A stretch of DNA of 64,000 bases, from contig JAEMBT020000004.1 in the NCBI GenBank assembly GCA_018873245.2, positions 6,062,573-6,126,572 of the forward strand, read 5' to 3'. A program made the position numbers and the translations under genes. Positions 1 through 10,909 of this stretch are shown here, one piece after another. The DNA comes from Archegozetes longisetosus. Its lineage: Eukaryota > Arthropoda > Arachnida > Sarcoptiformes > Trhypochthoniidae. The first letter of the stretch is position 1. Each line of letters opens with the position of its first letter. The notes under the pieces were generated by a model. It had not been told where the DNA came from, made no database searches, and worked only from the letters and a program-made list of their open reading frames with translations.

Positions 1-276
1 TCACAATACAATTTATTGTTTGTAGTTTAATTTTAATTTAATTTTAATTTTACTAAAGTTTTCATCAATTAGAAAACTTGTTTCAAGATCTTATTCGTTT
101 TACTCTAATCCACAATAAAAGTTGAAATGATGATCGTCTGAAAATTTGTTTACTGTTAAGAATAAGATTTGCACTTTATTTTGTCTTATTTTATTTGGTT
201 CTCATTTTATTCATATTTCAAGCTGAATCACTATTTAATCCCTTCATATCCTAATAAGAAATGTTTAATTGAAAAT

Positions 277-376
277 TTATGCGTCATGTTTACGAAGACC
301 GAATACATTTTTGATGAAAGCTTGTTGTTTTGACGAATTTTCAACACTGTCTGCAATGACTTGTCTGTAAAGGTTT
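277..376 (-). CDS. Possible last exon of an unidentified minus-strand gene
   Basis: A 100-bp stretch behind a good acceptor (reverse complement CTTTCCTACAG, just right of 376) reads 33 codons to a TAA at 277-279. The peptide ends FIKNVFGLRKHDA and has a balanced, protein-like composition. No upstream exon with matching phase could be located to the right, and I do not recognise the family. It could be the 3' end of a gene whose other exons lie in the 0.4-1.6 kb region, or chance. Low confidence. Confidence 0.25.
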
Positions 377-1675
377 CTGTAGGAAAGCAAAAACATGATT
401 ACTCTTTACTTAGTTTTAGGGGAAAACAAGCTCTAAAGGAAAAGTACAAATAAAGGGCTTTATTAATATTTAGATTCATTTGGAAAGTCAGTTTTCCAGT
501 CGTAAATATTCAAAATGGGTTTTCAATTCTTTTCAGTACAGTTAGATTCAAGGCTAGTCCCAACAACTTCACCAGTAAATTGATTTTTTCCATCACATAT
601 CTCATTCAAATTCACCATACATTACTCTGTTTAATGGGTTCAGTCATATTTGGTGCAAGTTTTTCATAATTAATGTTAGTAGTTCGCAAATTTCTGAAAG
701 TTTAATGCATTTTTGTTAATCAGATCTGATTTTCATAGTTGAGGGTAAATTTCGTTAAGACTGTGCCATAAATTATAGCGAATTTTCTAGATACGAATTA
801 CATCAAAGTTGATAGAAGTCTGACGAAACGTTTGAACGACTGAAGGATAAGTTATGAAATCATGTTTACTAGGTTAAATATTATTCAATCAATTTCAAAG
901 TCAATCAGCTCAATACTGACAGATAATCTACGTCTCATTCAGACATATAATTAACTTGACATCTATTATATCTTCTGACCCAATAATTGTTTGCTATGAG
1001 CTTCAGTTGATTTAATTAATTTGAACTTCCTTTATTTTCTGGGAAATTGAGTGCCAGTTTTGATAAACTGCTCGAAAAAATATGAGATGAAGGCTTTCCT
1101 CTACACCAACTTCAAAGCTATTCGTGAAAGATAAGAAACAAATTTTATTCAATGAAAATTTTGGACAAATGAGTTATAAAATTGAAGGATAATTAATTCA
1201 AATAGTTACTCTTTATCTAGTGATAAAATCGATTAATATTAGTTATTTTCTGTAGAGGTACTCTCAAAGCAGCATAAATACAGCTTTCTTTTCAAAATTA
1301 CCACTTCTAATGTAATTCCGACGACTTCCTATACATTCTAATTAATTGGTTATCCAATTGAATGTCTCACGGTCTAACACTATCTAAAGTACGTGATTTA
1401 ATAGGATTCCTGACCTTCAAGTTAGATATTGCTAGAAAAGGCCTGATTTGGACCTATCCTGGTGAGCTGATTTGCATTTGACATAAAAAATGACGCTAAC
1501 AAATATGAAAAAAAGGAGTTAGTCTCGACAAAATCACTTTTGAAATGCCAATTTATTTTTGTTTAAATAGCATAGTCATCAAAAGGTTAATATAAATTAA
1601 TAAAATCATATAATGTTTAATTATTGAAATTGCTCAACTGATTAATGGTTAATTGATTGATTAATTGATTGATAG
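377..1675. other. No gene recognised; probably intron of the gene ending at 2049
   Basis: About 1.3 kb of A+T-rich sequence without a convincing exon. The 3' end (...TTGATTGATAG) is the acceptor of the exon starting at 1676, so at least part of it is intron. Confidence 0.5.
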
Positions 1676-2049
1676 GTCGTCGCATTCAATTCGCGACAAG
1701 TAGAGAATTAAGGCAAACATATCCGCCTTCTCAGCACAATAATAATGCGCCACAACAACAATACACTTCTTTACAATGTTTATCAAGAGACGGCACTTCT
1801 TCTACACTAAGAACTACGGGAAGCGGTTCCATATGTATTGAAGATTTAGGCGCAGCCACAAAATTATTGCGTCGATTAGCGGGCAAGACGACCACAGACA
1901 AGGCAAACGTTATTATGTTTGATGACAATGACATTCAAATATCTCTTGAATGGAATGCACTGAGACAACAATTAGTATTAAGGCGTGTTTCAGGTGACCA
2001 AACGGCTTATAAGGACGTGTGCCGTGAACTGATTGCTAATATTATGTGA
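1676..2049 (+). CDS. C-terminal exon of an unidentified gene, possible KA1-like C-terminus
   Basis: The exon begins right after the acceptor ...GATTGATAG, completing a split codon, and ends with TGA at 2047-2049. It encodes about 124 residues: a Gln/Asn/Ser-rich start, then a compact C-terminal segment. The last 25 residues (LVLRRVSGDQTAYKDV followed by CRELIANIM) resemble by eye the end of KA1 domains of the MARK/MELK kinase group, where an R-[RI]-x-G-[DT]-x-x-[AY]-[FY]-K pattern precedes a final amphipathic helix. KA1 domains bind acidic phospholipids and restrain the kinase. No kinase domain is in the window; upstream exons would lie left of it. The family match is a recollection of a short pattern and may be wrong; that this is a real terminal exon is more secure. 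Confidence 0.45.
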
Positions 2050-2109
2050 ATAATTGATTAAGTCATTAATAAATTGTTTTATTAGCTGTAAAGACGAAAA
2101 GACTGAAGT

Positions 2110-3238
2110 CTAAAGACCCGTATAGGCAGAGAATAGACGTGACAAAATGGAATTGGATCGCGCGCCCTTCGGGTTCGTGCCCGGCGCCGGTAGCAATGCC
2201 CGACATTCGGGATTTTCTGTTCCATAACCTTATAATAAAAACAAAACATATTCACTAAAGATTAGAAATAAGGCTTTTATTAAATGCAAACCTTGACATA
2301 TAATATCTGGTAGTCTCGAGAGAGCCATTCGTAGTAACAAGTTCATGAATTCAACCGCATCTTTGCCACAACGAGATTCAACTAGATTTTCAGTGCACTG
2401 GATGAATCGACGGTAAGAACAGCAACCGGCAGGAATTCGTTTATCCCATTCGACTTGAGTGACCACTTCAAGAGCTGCCTGAAGGTCTTTAACACATATT
2501 CGTTGGGTTTTCTGAGCACTATTAAGACACGCGGCATGTTTTAGGTAACTGTGTCTAAATGGCAGATCAATTGGAGAGGAGAGAATGAATAAAATGATGA
2601 CTAAGACTTGAAAGACTAATATGTTTTACTAACTGTAACTGAGATCCACGACTACAGTATTCCGATAATAATCGCAGTGATCCTGTCGTTCAATAAGTGA
2701 TGATTAAAAGTGTTTTATTCTGAACTAAAGTCTAGAACGTATTGGTCTCACCTTCAGTGACAAAAGTGATCAGTTCTCTCTGAAGAGGTGTCGCACAACG
2801 TCTCGTATAATTACGTAAACAAATGTCAGCTTCTCTTAAATACCCGCACTGTTTGTTTAACTCATTTTCAGTGGTCGCGATTCCTAATCAATCAATTTAA
2901 TAAATGCTTTGATTATCAAATTGAATGGATTATAGCGTAAAATGTTGTCTAAAAGAAAACTAAGCTTTGAATGAAAGCGATGAAAGCATCGGAGTATTGA
3001 AAGTATAGAAAGTATAGAAAGTATTGAAGGCATTGAAAGCAATGACAAACCCGCAGGATTTTGTGTGAATACGAGTAAAGTAGCGGCGCATAAGTCCAAT
3101 TCTCTTAAATGGCACGATTGTGACCGAACACCAGTCAAAACTATTTATTAAAAACAAATAGATTTAGAATGATAGGTAAAGAAAGAGATGGAAAGAAAAC
3201 TTACGCGCAAACAGAACAATAGGAGTAAGATTTTGCAT
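2110..3238 (-). CDS. Secreted cysteine-rich protein of a conserved arthropod family, function unknown
   Basis: Six exons join in phase: 3238-3205, 2883-2752, 2682-2634, 2548-2292 and 2228-2110, with a coding total of 591 bp (196 residues); five coding exons are listed and introns are 321, 69, 85 and 63 bp. The ATG at 3238 opens a short hydrophobic stretch (LTPIVLFA) that may be a signal peptide. The mature part carries about nine cysteines in helical surroundings (CGYLREADICLRNYTRRC, then RIPAGCCSYRRFIQC and ESRCGKDAV) and ends in a proline-rich plus helical tail (ALLPAPGTNPKGARS, SILSRLFSAYTGL). I recognise this layout from uncharacterised secreted proteins of insects and arachnids, but know of no assigned function. 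The last exon is a conspicuous GC-rich island in A+T-rich DNA and could be mistaken for a structured RNA. The exact start is the least certain part. Confidence 0.75.
2968..3045 (+). repeat. Imperfect tandem repeat of a ~10-bp GAAAGTATAG-like unit
   Basis: Within the first intron of the secreted-protein gene, units such as GAAAGCGAT, GAAAGCATCG, GAAAGTATAG (twice) and GAAAGTATTG follow each other. It accounts for the Ser-Ile-Leu repeat seen when the opposite strand is translated. Confidence 0.7.
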
Positions 3239-4123
3239 TGTGTAAGACTTAGTCTCTATCGTACACAACAAACCAAACAAAAGTGATAATAACTTTCCTG
3301 TTCTAATGACATACTTTTTAACTTTGCGCCAATGTATCAATTATTATCGATAATCGATTACCGAAAATTATTTATATTAATAAATTTGAATTTAAAAACA
3401 ATTTTCTATTCTTTTTTGTCTGCTCTTTCTATTTTTTACTACTCTAGTATGGTTCTAATGTCTGTTTTTATTTCGTTTTTCACTGCCAGCTTTTCCTTTG
3501 GAAACCATTTTGCAGAGTTTTAACTTTTTCAACTACCATTTCATGCTAATCTTTAGCTAGCTAGCAAGCTTTGAGTATTTGATTTGAATGCGATATTAAT
3601 AGATTGAAAGATTAGCTCATAGAAGTTGTTAAAAAACATGAATAAATTAGTTATACTTATACTTTGATTCAAATACTTCAGGGTAGCATCAAGTTTTTTA
3701 CTCTAACAACTAGATTTTCGCTTAGTGTTTCTCAATCGCTGGAAAGCCTAACATAAGCTTCAACTTTGGATCAAACGGACATTGATTCGGTAAATCAAAA
3801 CTTTGGATAAGTCATAATTCATTTGAAACAATACTATCAGATGTTATTGAATACTATTGAATACTATGAGTGCAAATCTTATGTAATAGTGAGGCAATAA
3901 TACAGTTATAAAAACTTGTTTTATAAGCCATTTCGCAATTAGCGAGAAATTCTCAAATCAATCAGCTTCTGAATCCAGTTAAGTGTTAACTAATTTATCT
4001 TTAAATTGAATAATAAACTGTTAGTTTTATGAAAAGAGCGCCTTTTCATGAAAACCCGAATCGATTAGAGATTAATCGAAGATCGAAATAAATGTTTATA
4101 ATTATTCGTAGTGGGCGTTCAAA
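3239..4123. other. Intergenic, divergent promoter region
   Basis: Between two divergently read genes. I see only A+T-rich sequence with short chance ORFs; any promoters here are not identifiable by eye. Confidence 0.5.
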
Positions 4124-6420
4124 ATGCGATCACAACTGATTACCGACGGATTAAAACTCGAACTCGAGTCAGGAAATAAAATTGCAATCAATTTGAAAGA
4201 AACCAGTTTGAAGCAAATGAAACTTTTCATGAGAAACACTTCAATTCCCTTAAATGATTCGATTCGAAATGATCTGTGGCGCGAATTGGCGTTACGTCAT
4301 GTAGTTAGTCACCAATTGGGTCAAGATTTCGACCAAGAGTTCGACCAGTTAGCCCCCAAAAAATTACCTCTATTTGTTGATCCCAGAATTGGACGCTTTT
4401 TTGGTCTGAACAGTGAAGGCAAGAAACATGTGACCACTATTTTGTGGAACTTATCTCAAGGTATGTCTCATTTCTAATCGATTGTTTTCTAAATCGTCTG
4501 TCATTTCTTATCGTTTATTCCATATCTTAATCCTTCACGTAATGATAACCAAATTTTGAAACAATTAATTGATTAGTGAGTACATACCTAATGATTTGAT
4601 TGCATTCAATCAGATACCCTAATAACAACTCTAAACATTTGCTAATCAATTTTACCGTTTGCTCTACACTAAAAATTAGTTTTAATTTCTTTAATAATAC
4701 GAATGATTAATGTTTTGTCTGAATTGATGTATAGCGTGTCCACAATTAACATTTGCTCCACTCGTGTACCCATTGGTCGCTCTTTTTCTTCACTTTCACA
4801 CTCCAGAAGACACTTTCAAAAGTATATTAGCTTTGGTGAGTCTTTCAATCAAGTGACTGATAGTAATTATGTGATTTTGTTTTATAAGTTTTTATTATTT
4901 TGATTCAACTATATCGATATAAAAATAGTAAATAAATTGCATAATTAGTTATCTTCGCGTGATGTCCGCTTCATTGGGGCCACACGTGCCGACAAGTCTC
5001 GCGATGCCATAATTCTGATCAAACTAACCAATAAGTTCGGAATTCTGAGGCCAAGAAAGTTCGGCGCAGATGCCAGAGAAAAGTTGCGAAATAACGCTTT
5101 GGACACTGCGTTTGCAGAATATTTGCAATGTATTAGAAAAATGGAAAATTGCATAAGATCTTGAATTAATTTTTAAAAATTTGTCTCTGTTAATGCATAG
5201 GGGTCTTTACATTCCTTCCATTCCATTATTGTGTTCGAATAGTTGATTGTTTTCTGGTGGAAGGAGAAAAGTTTCTGTATAGAATTGCATTAGCGCTCGC
5301 GCTTCTTTTCGAAAAACATCAAAAGCAAACCATCACTTTGGAACGAATGCGAACTTTCTGTGAAAATATTGCAAATATTGTCACTCCTTCACAACTGATC
5401 TCTTCAGCTGTAAAAATTACACGTCTTTCACACAAAGGTATGGTTTATTGAATAATTTTCAAAGCTCTTCGAGTTTTTCGAACCCGAAATCAAGTATTTT
5501 GCATTAAGGACACTAATAGTAGATAGAAATTTGAAGTTTGAAGCATTGATTTGAAACAATTATTCTAAAAATATAGATATATCGAGAGCGAGAACCAAAG
5601 CAGAAATGAGGTCAGACAGCATTTCATTCAGCGATTCTCCGATTCATGCAAAACATGGTTTGTAATTGAACTTTTCATTGCAAATATTCAAATATATTCG
5701 TTGACTATTACCTGTCTGAACTCTGAATATCAATCCATAGATATGATATCGACGAAAGAATATGTATTAGGTACCAGAATAGCTCCGCGAAGACTCAAGT
5801 CATCAATTCTGAATTGGAATGATTTGGACATTCTTTGGGAATGGATTCCTGAAAGGGTTGTTATAAGAGATCCTATTGTTGTGTTTTGTAGTGAAGAAAA
5901 TGGTAAGAAATTGACGGTTGATTTATTTGAGTTATTCACCGCATGTTTTCATATTTCAGGCAATTCATTACAAACATTTTACACGCTTTGTAATGATAAC
6001 GAACCGACAATTCTTTTGATCAAAACCATTCAAAGCGAAGTAAATTATTTGAAAAATTTGATAATTATTTATGTCTATTGTTTGTCTATTATTATGAATA
6101 GATTTTTGGTGCATTTTGTTCAAGCGCATGGTCTAAACGTTTAGACTTGGCTCAGACCAGATCGGGGCAATATTTCGGGACTGGAGAAACATTTCTATTT
6201 ACTTTATCGCCAAAAGTTGCAAAATACGATTGGGTCGGAAAAAAGAGGTCAATAGACTCTTCACAAATATCTCATTCTCAGCAATTGTTTTTGTCGGCTA
6301 CTTCTCGTTCTCTATGTATCGGTTCGGGTGGCGGAAAGTTTGGGCTTTTTATAGATGAAAGTCTAACTAGGGGAGAGAGTGATCGATGCGAGACATTTGA
6401 TAACGAGCCCTTGTGCAAAG
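4124..6420 (+). CDS. TBC1D24: TBC1D24/Skywalker-like protein (TBC + TLDc domains)
   Basis: Eight exons join in phase: 4124-4460, 4735-4835, 4949-5129, 5201-5437, 5577-5657, 5741-5902, 5960-6039, 6102-6420. Residues ~40-260 form a TBC (Rab-GAP-like) domain in the style of TBC1D24, with CPQLTFAPLVYPLVALFLHF, a VRIVDCFLVEGEKFLYRIAL segment and no classic arginine finger visible. The second half is a TLDc domain (LWEWIPERV, ILLIKTIQSE, YFGTGETFLFTL, SGGGKFGLFIDE, CETFDNEPLC). Family members act in synaptic-vesicle and endosomal traffic and in oxidative-stress resistance, binding ARF6 or phosphoinositides. The usual TLDc ending (a final strand with E-V-W-G-F) was not found after the donor at 6421, so the last exon is missing from this model or the protein is shortened. 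Start chosen as the first in-frame ATG giving a normal N-terminus. Confidence 0.85.
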
Positions 6421-6933
6421 GTTTGCATCAAAACAATTGACAAATCAAATGGAAAAGTCAGACGCATCTTATCCCATTACAAAAGACCCACAATCTCAAA
6501 ACCTCAATACAGTACATTCACTGTATTGATATCTGCTTATCAATAGAAGCTGAAAATAATATCAAAGCCTTTTATAGTATTTAAATATATGATAGATGTC
6601 TGAGTTTTCCCTTTCATAAGTTAATTATTGCTTTTGTTCAGTTCTCTATTGTTTGATTGGACTAACGCTTAGATTGTGTTGAGAGTGTTTAGCCTGTTAA
6701 AAGCATGCGAACACTTAATATGTTTAATGCGATTATTCTGCTATTTTCTGATAGTCTTTTGATTGAGCAAAAAATGTAGTCAGATTTGAATTGAGCGCAA
6801 TTATTATATTTATATCCAACAGAGTCGACGCACTTCAACATAGCTGTCATAGAAGTAATCGCTTTTTGTTGAGTTATCGATATATCGAAACTCTTATCAT
6901 TCATCGATTGTATCCATAATCGCAATCATTGTT
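6421..6933. other. Gap between TBC1D24-like and USP genes
   Basis: Should contain the last TBC1D24-like exon, its 3' UTR and the USP promoter. No in-phase exon with the expected TLDc end was recognised; a weak candidate follows the acceptor TTGTTCAG near 6640. Confidence 0.4.
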
Positions 6934-9607
6934 ATGGCGGTTCAATGCGTTATCTCAACAATGGGTTTACCGAATGCTAACACCGACTGGACAACACGTG
7001 ACACCGAAGACATCGATTGGAACGTAGATTACAGTCGCGAAGGATTGATTGGTTTCACGAATCTGGGCAATACTTGTTATCAAAACGCAATAATTCAGTG
7101 TTTATTCAATAACAAATATTTTGTCACTCTATTGAATCGACACGTGATCAACAATGAGTCCGATTCAGATTCGATCGCAAACCAATTCTTACTTCTGCTA
7201 CGTTCTTATAAACAACAAAATTGTGGCGCAATTCGTGCTGAAGGTGTTCGCGATTCGATGGCCAAAAGACACGTAACCTTAGGTGACGGTCGACAACATG
7301 ACGCTCAAGAGTTTTTAGCGCTACTTTTGGATGCACTACACGAACAGCTGAACAAAAATCTAAATAATATTAATCTAAATATTAATAAACGATTGAAGGT
7401 CTGCGAAACCGAGAATTGCAATGATTTGAATGACGAAGAATTGGCTTCAATAGAATGGAATAGATATAAACAGATCTCCGGCAACTCTTGTATTGTCGAC
7501 GTGTTTCAGGGACAACTTTGTAGTTCTCTTAAATGTGATCATTGCTCTCATGTCAGCAAAACATTTGAGCCATTCATGTATTTACCACTTCCTCTTCCGT
7601 TCGTAAGACAAAAACAATTCGTTGTTGTCTTTACATCACTTGATTGTGTCTCAACTCGTCTTTTGATTACTATTGAAAATAAATACGATTCTATTGTTCA
7701 ATTAAAAGTCAAATTAAGAGAATTGTTATCATTGAATGAAGTTCTAAACGAAGATTTAGTGATTACTGAAGTGGTTAATGTGTTTCAAGTGACGCGAATA
7801 GTAGACGATTATGAAGACCTACTTTCTATCAATGATACCAATGAAATCAATGTTTTTCAGTTGAATGAAATTCAATCAAATAAACTCAGTTCAATTGAAT
7901 CAAGATCTTGTATGATATGTAAGTTTTCATATTTCATTATAATATCAATCAAAAGCTTAAGCTATTCATAGATTTTACATGATGTCTTATTAGTAGCTAT
8001 AGTTTAATGTATCGCTAGATTCATACTTTTGTTGCAATATCTTTTTATTAAACATCATTAGATAGTATCAAATGCGATTTCTATCATCTATTTGATGACA
8101 AGGTGCTTAGCGTCTAAACTGAGCTGACAGTGTTTTTCTATTATGAATTATTAAATTTAAAGGCAAAATAAAAACTAACCAATTAACCTCAGTTTTCACA
8201 AACTGATGCTTCAAGTGTCAATCATATAATGCTACTCAATAATCACTAATCTAATTGTTTTCTAAATTTCTTAAATGATTTCCAATGAGATTAAAGTAAA
8301 CTTTCGTCAAAAGGTTTGGACGAAAAGCCAGTCACTCAGCTGCTGAGTCATTCACGTAACTGTGTCAATGGCAATATTTGCGAGACGTGCTTGGAAGCAA
8401 CTGTTCGTCATTACACGAATGATTATGTTCTGCCAACATTTGCGTGTCCGGCGTGTACTATAGAAGTTACTAAACAAAACTTCACTGAATGTCAACAAAT
8501 GACTGACAGGTATTTCTATATATTCCTTATTGTTTTCAATGTCAAGATTTTTTACTTGGACCATATAATGGACTATTGCTTATTCTTTTTGCAGATACTT
8601 CTCAATTCCACTACTATTCCGAGCACGAGAAAACAATGAGAATCGTTTGATATACCGTGTACTTATGATTCGAGTAATGTCACAAATCGATGCTTCCACA
8701 ATATATTCGTTGGTTGATTCAAAGGTTCCCAGTCCGGAGTATACTTACAAATTGGTTTTTGTTGAAAGGGATGGAATGGGTATGGCATTCGCCAAATTTT
8801 ATAAGCTTCCAAGCATTAAAATGTCTGTTTCTGAACAAATTCTTGTCATGTTTAATAGGATGCTGTCGATGTTCGTGGACTTCAACTTGTGATGGATGTG
8901 AACTATCTCGCGATGGTATTATCACTTTATCAGAAAGTGATTCGATTTGTGTTTCATTTGAATCCAATCCTCAGTTGAATGAATTTGAAGTAATTCAACA
9001 CAAATCAATGAACGATAAAGTTATTGAACAAAAAGAGAAACTCAATTTGGATATGTGTTTACAAGAGTTCATTTCCAACGAGTGCTTGAATAGTGATGAA
9101 AATCAGTGGTTTTGTACAAAATGTCAACAATTAAGATCTGCTCATAAATCATTGCATATAATACGAGCGCCTAAGACTTTAATCATTTATTTGAAACGGT
9201 TTTTGTTCATCTCTAATAATTCATATAAATTAGAAGAAAGTGTTGAGTTTCCGATCGATAAGCCTTTAGATATAACCAAATTTATTGTTAATCCAAACAA
9301 TGAATCGTTTCTATATTCATTGAATGCGTTTGTTTGTCACTACGGGAACATAACTAGTGGTCACTACACCTGTTATGTTCGTAACGAAACTGACAACAAA
9401 TGGTTCCATTATAACGATGACATCGTGACATGTCAACAGCCTTTAGATAACGACAGTCGCGCTTATATTTTGTTTTATACTCGACTAGAAGACTGTCAAC
9501 AACAGACACAAACCACATTCTCGCCTGAAATCAATGACACTACAGAAACTACATTACAACCGAACACTATTGACGCCATACTAGAAACAATCGATGCCAG
9601 TATTTAA
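6934..9607 (+). CDS. Ubiquitin-specific protease (USP4/15-like core) with RING-like insert
   Basis: Four exons (6934-7918, 8314-8509, 8595-8779, 8859-9607) give 704 residues. The C19 catalytic core is intact: Cys box GFTNLGNTCYQNAIIQCLFN (Cys48), HDAQEFLALLLD, finger cysteines LKCDHC and WFCTKC, and His box HYGNITSGHYTCYVR followed by WFHYNDD. So it should cleave ubiquitin conjugates. Between the finger pairs lies a UBL-like stretch (~230-315), as in USP4/11/15. Immediately after it comes a Cys-rich block with CMICLDEKP, NGNICETCLE and FACPAC, spaced like a RING finger, and then SIPLLFRARENN, matching the position of LPVYFRERK in USP4. A further CCRCSW...CDGC pair follows. Paralogue assignment within USP4/11/15/19/31/32 is unsure. 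A second ATG at residue 10 could be the start. Confidence 0.9.
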
Positions 9608-9910
9608 CTATTTTGGTTAACTAACTTCGCTCATTAATATTAAATCTCATTCTCATAGAGTTCATCATCAAAAAATTTATTTTAATTTTGACATTAACTC
9701 ATACATTGTATTCGTAACCGGTCAGACCTTGACTTTGTTCTCAATGCTTTGCATTGCAATTAATTCGATTGTTTAAGTTATTTGTCATAAATACATATTA
9801 ATTAAGAAATGAAGTTTAAGTTGCAAAAAGAATTTAATGATAGTAAGTCTATGAGAGTTCATGTCTATAATCATAATAATAATAAAATTAAAATCTTTAA
9901 CATTTAATAA
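9608..9910. other. Convergent 3' region of USP and LCMT1
   Basis: 303 bp holding both 3' UTRs. AATAAA-like motifs occur on both strands (for example near 9867-9885). Nothing else seen. Confidence 0.5.
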
Positions 9911-10899
9911 TCACCAGCTGACTGGGCAATAGTTTGATGCGATGATAAGACAATAGTGACTCAACAATTGAGTCAATAGTTCGTTCTCATCCAAAAACTC
10001 AATCTTCTCGATACGATATCTGTCATCGCGTGCTAACAACGACTCGTAAACTGTTTTCATATCCCAAGCGACCGCTTCTTTGGAGCCATTTGTGAGAAAC
10101 TTTGAGGTCCAATCGGCTAGAGTTGTAGAAGAAGTGACACCTAACAGAGGAGTATCTCTTTCTGAGAGCGACTCTTGCATTAGACGCGCGAACTTGTCGT
10201 CCGTATTGACTACATCAAACACGACAAAGTTGGCGCAACTGAACGCTCGGTTCAGTGAATATATTAATGAACTGGTTTGCTCTGAACTCCAATATAATAG
10301 AACGCACTCAAACACAAATAGAATTGGATCAGTTGTTGAGACATCACATTTTGATTTCAGTAATTCGATCAAATTTCTCGCTTTTGTTGCGTCGCATGAA
10401 ATCAAGTGATACTGCTTTGAGTGCAAACTCTTTTCACTTGTTTCTCTGATTTCCTCTAAATGTCGCATCAATTCTTCTGATTTGTTAATTAAATTGATTT
10501 TGTTAGAAATGACATAATTTGTATCCACATCGACAACACGTGAAAATTTGATATTTCTATCAGTTTTCAACCTATTTTGGGATTAGATAAAAGATTTTTA
10601 ATTAGACAAACATTACGGTTAAGAATTAGAAAGTTCTCGGACCTCCAGTAGAGCGTATCAAAACCTGATCCAATGTTCACGATTTGTGGTCTATTATCGC
10701 CCTCTCGTGTGCAAAACGATCGAATTGTATGATTGATCGCAGCGACACGTGAATAATATCCGCGATTTATTTCTGGCGTCCGCTTTAGTGGGGAATTGCA
10801 GAAGTAGTGGATGAATGAGTCGTTGATATAATTTAGTTGGGAGATCGCAAGCTTTGTTTTGGTCGCTTCACTATTAGTCCACTCGGTGTTTGAATACAT
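9911..10899 (-). CDS. LCMT1: Leucine carboxyl methyltransferase 1
   Basis: Two exons: 10899-10643 and 10571-9911, with a 71-bp intron. LCMT1 uses S-adenosylmethionine to methylate the C-terminal leucine of the PP2A catalytic subunit, which favours B-subunit binding. Visible family signatures: KRTPEINRGYYSRV, the SAM-binding loop QIVNIGSGFDTLYW, LFVFECVLLYWSSEQ, and RIEKIEFLDENELLTQLLSHYCL near the C-terminus. The open frame extends upstream without an ATG to 10953, so I take the ATG at 10899, which gives MYSNTEWTNSEATKTK and a normal LCMT1 beginning. The start codon lies only 10 bp from that of 4EHP on the other strand, so the two 5' UTRs must overlap the neighbouring gene. Confidence 0.9.
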
Positions 10900-10909
10900 G
10901 ACGCAAACT

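Noticed and set aside
2100..2225. GC-rich block with hairpins as a structured ncRNA or tRNA-like gene (contains GGTTCG near a B-box pattern)
   Set aside because: On the minus strand it translates, in phase with the upstream exons, into the conserved tail of the secreted protein; tRNA landmarks are in the wrong order.
2884..3157. Minus-strand ORFs with Ser-Ile-Leu or Thr-Phe-Tyr repeats
   Set aside because: They are translations of a short tandem repeat inside the first intron of the secreted-protein gene.
4945..5154. 69-codon minus-strand ORF
   Set aside because: Shadow of the third TBC1D24-like exon, whose plus-strand frame fits the family and the splice phases.
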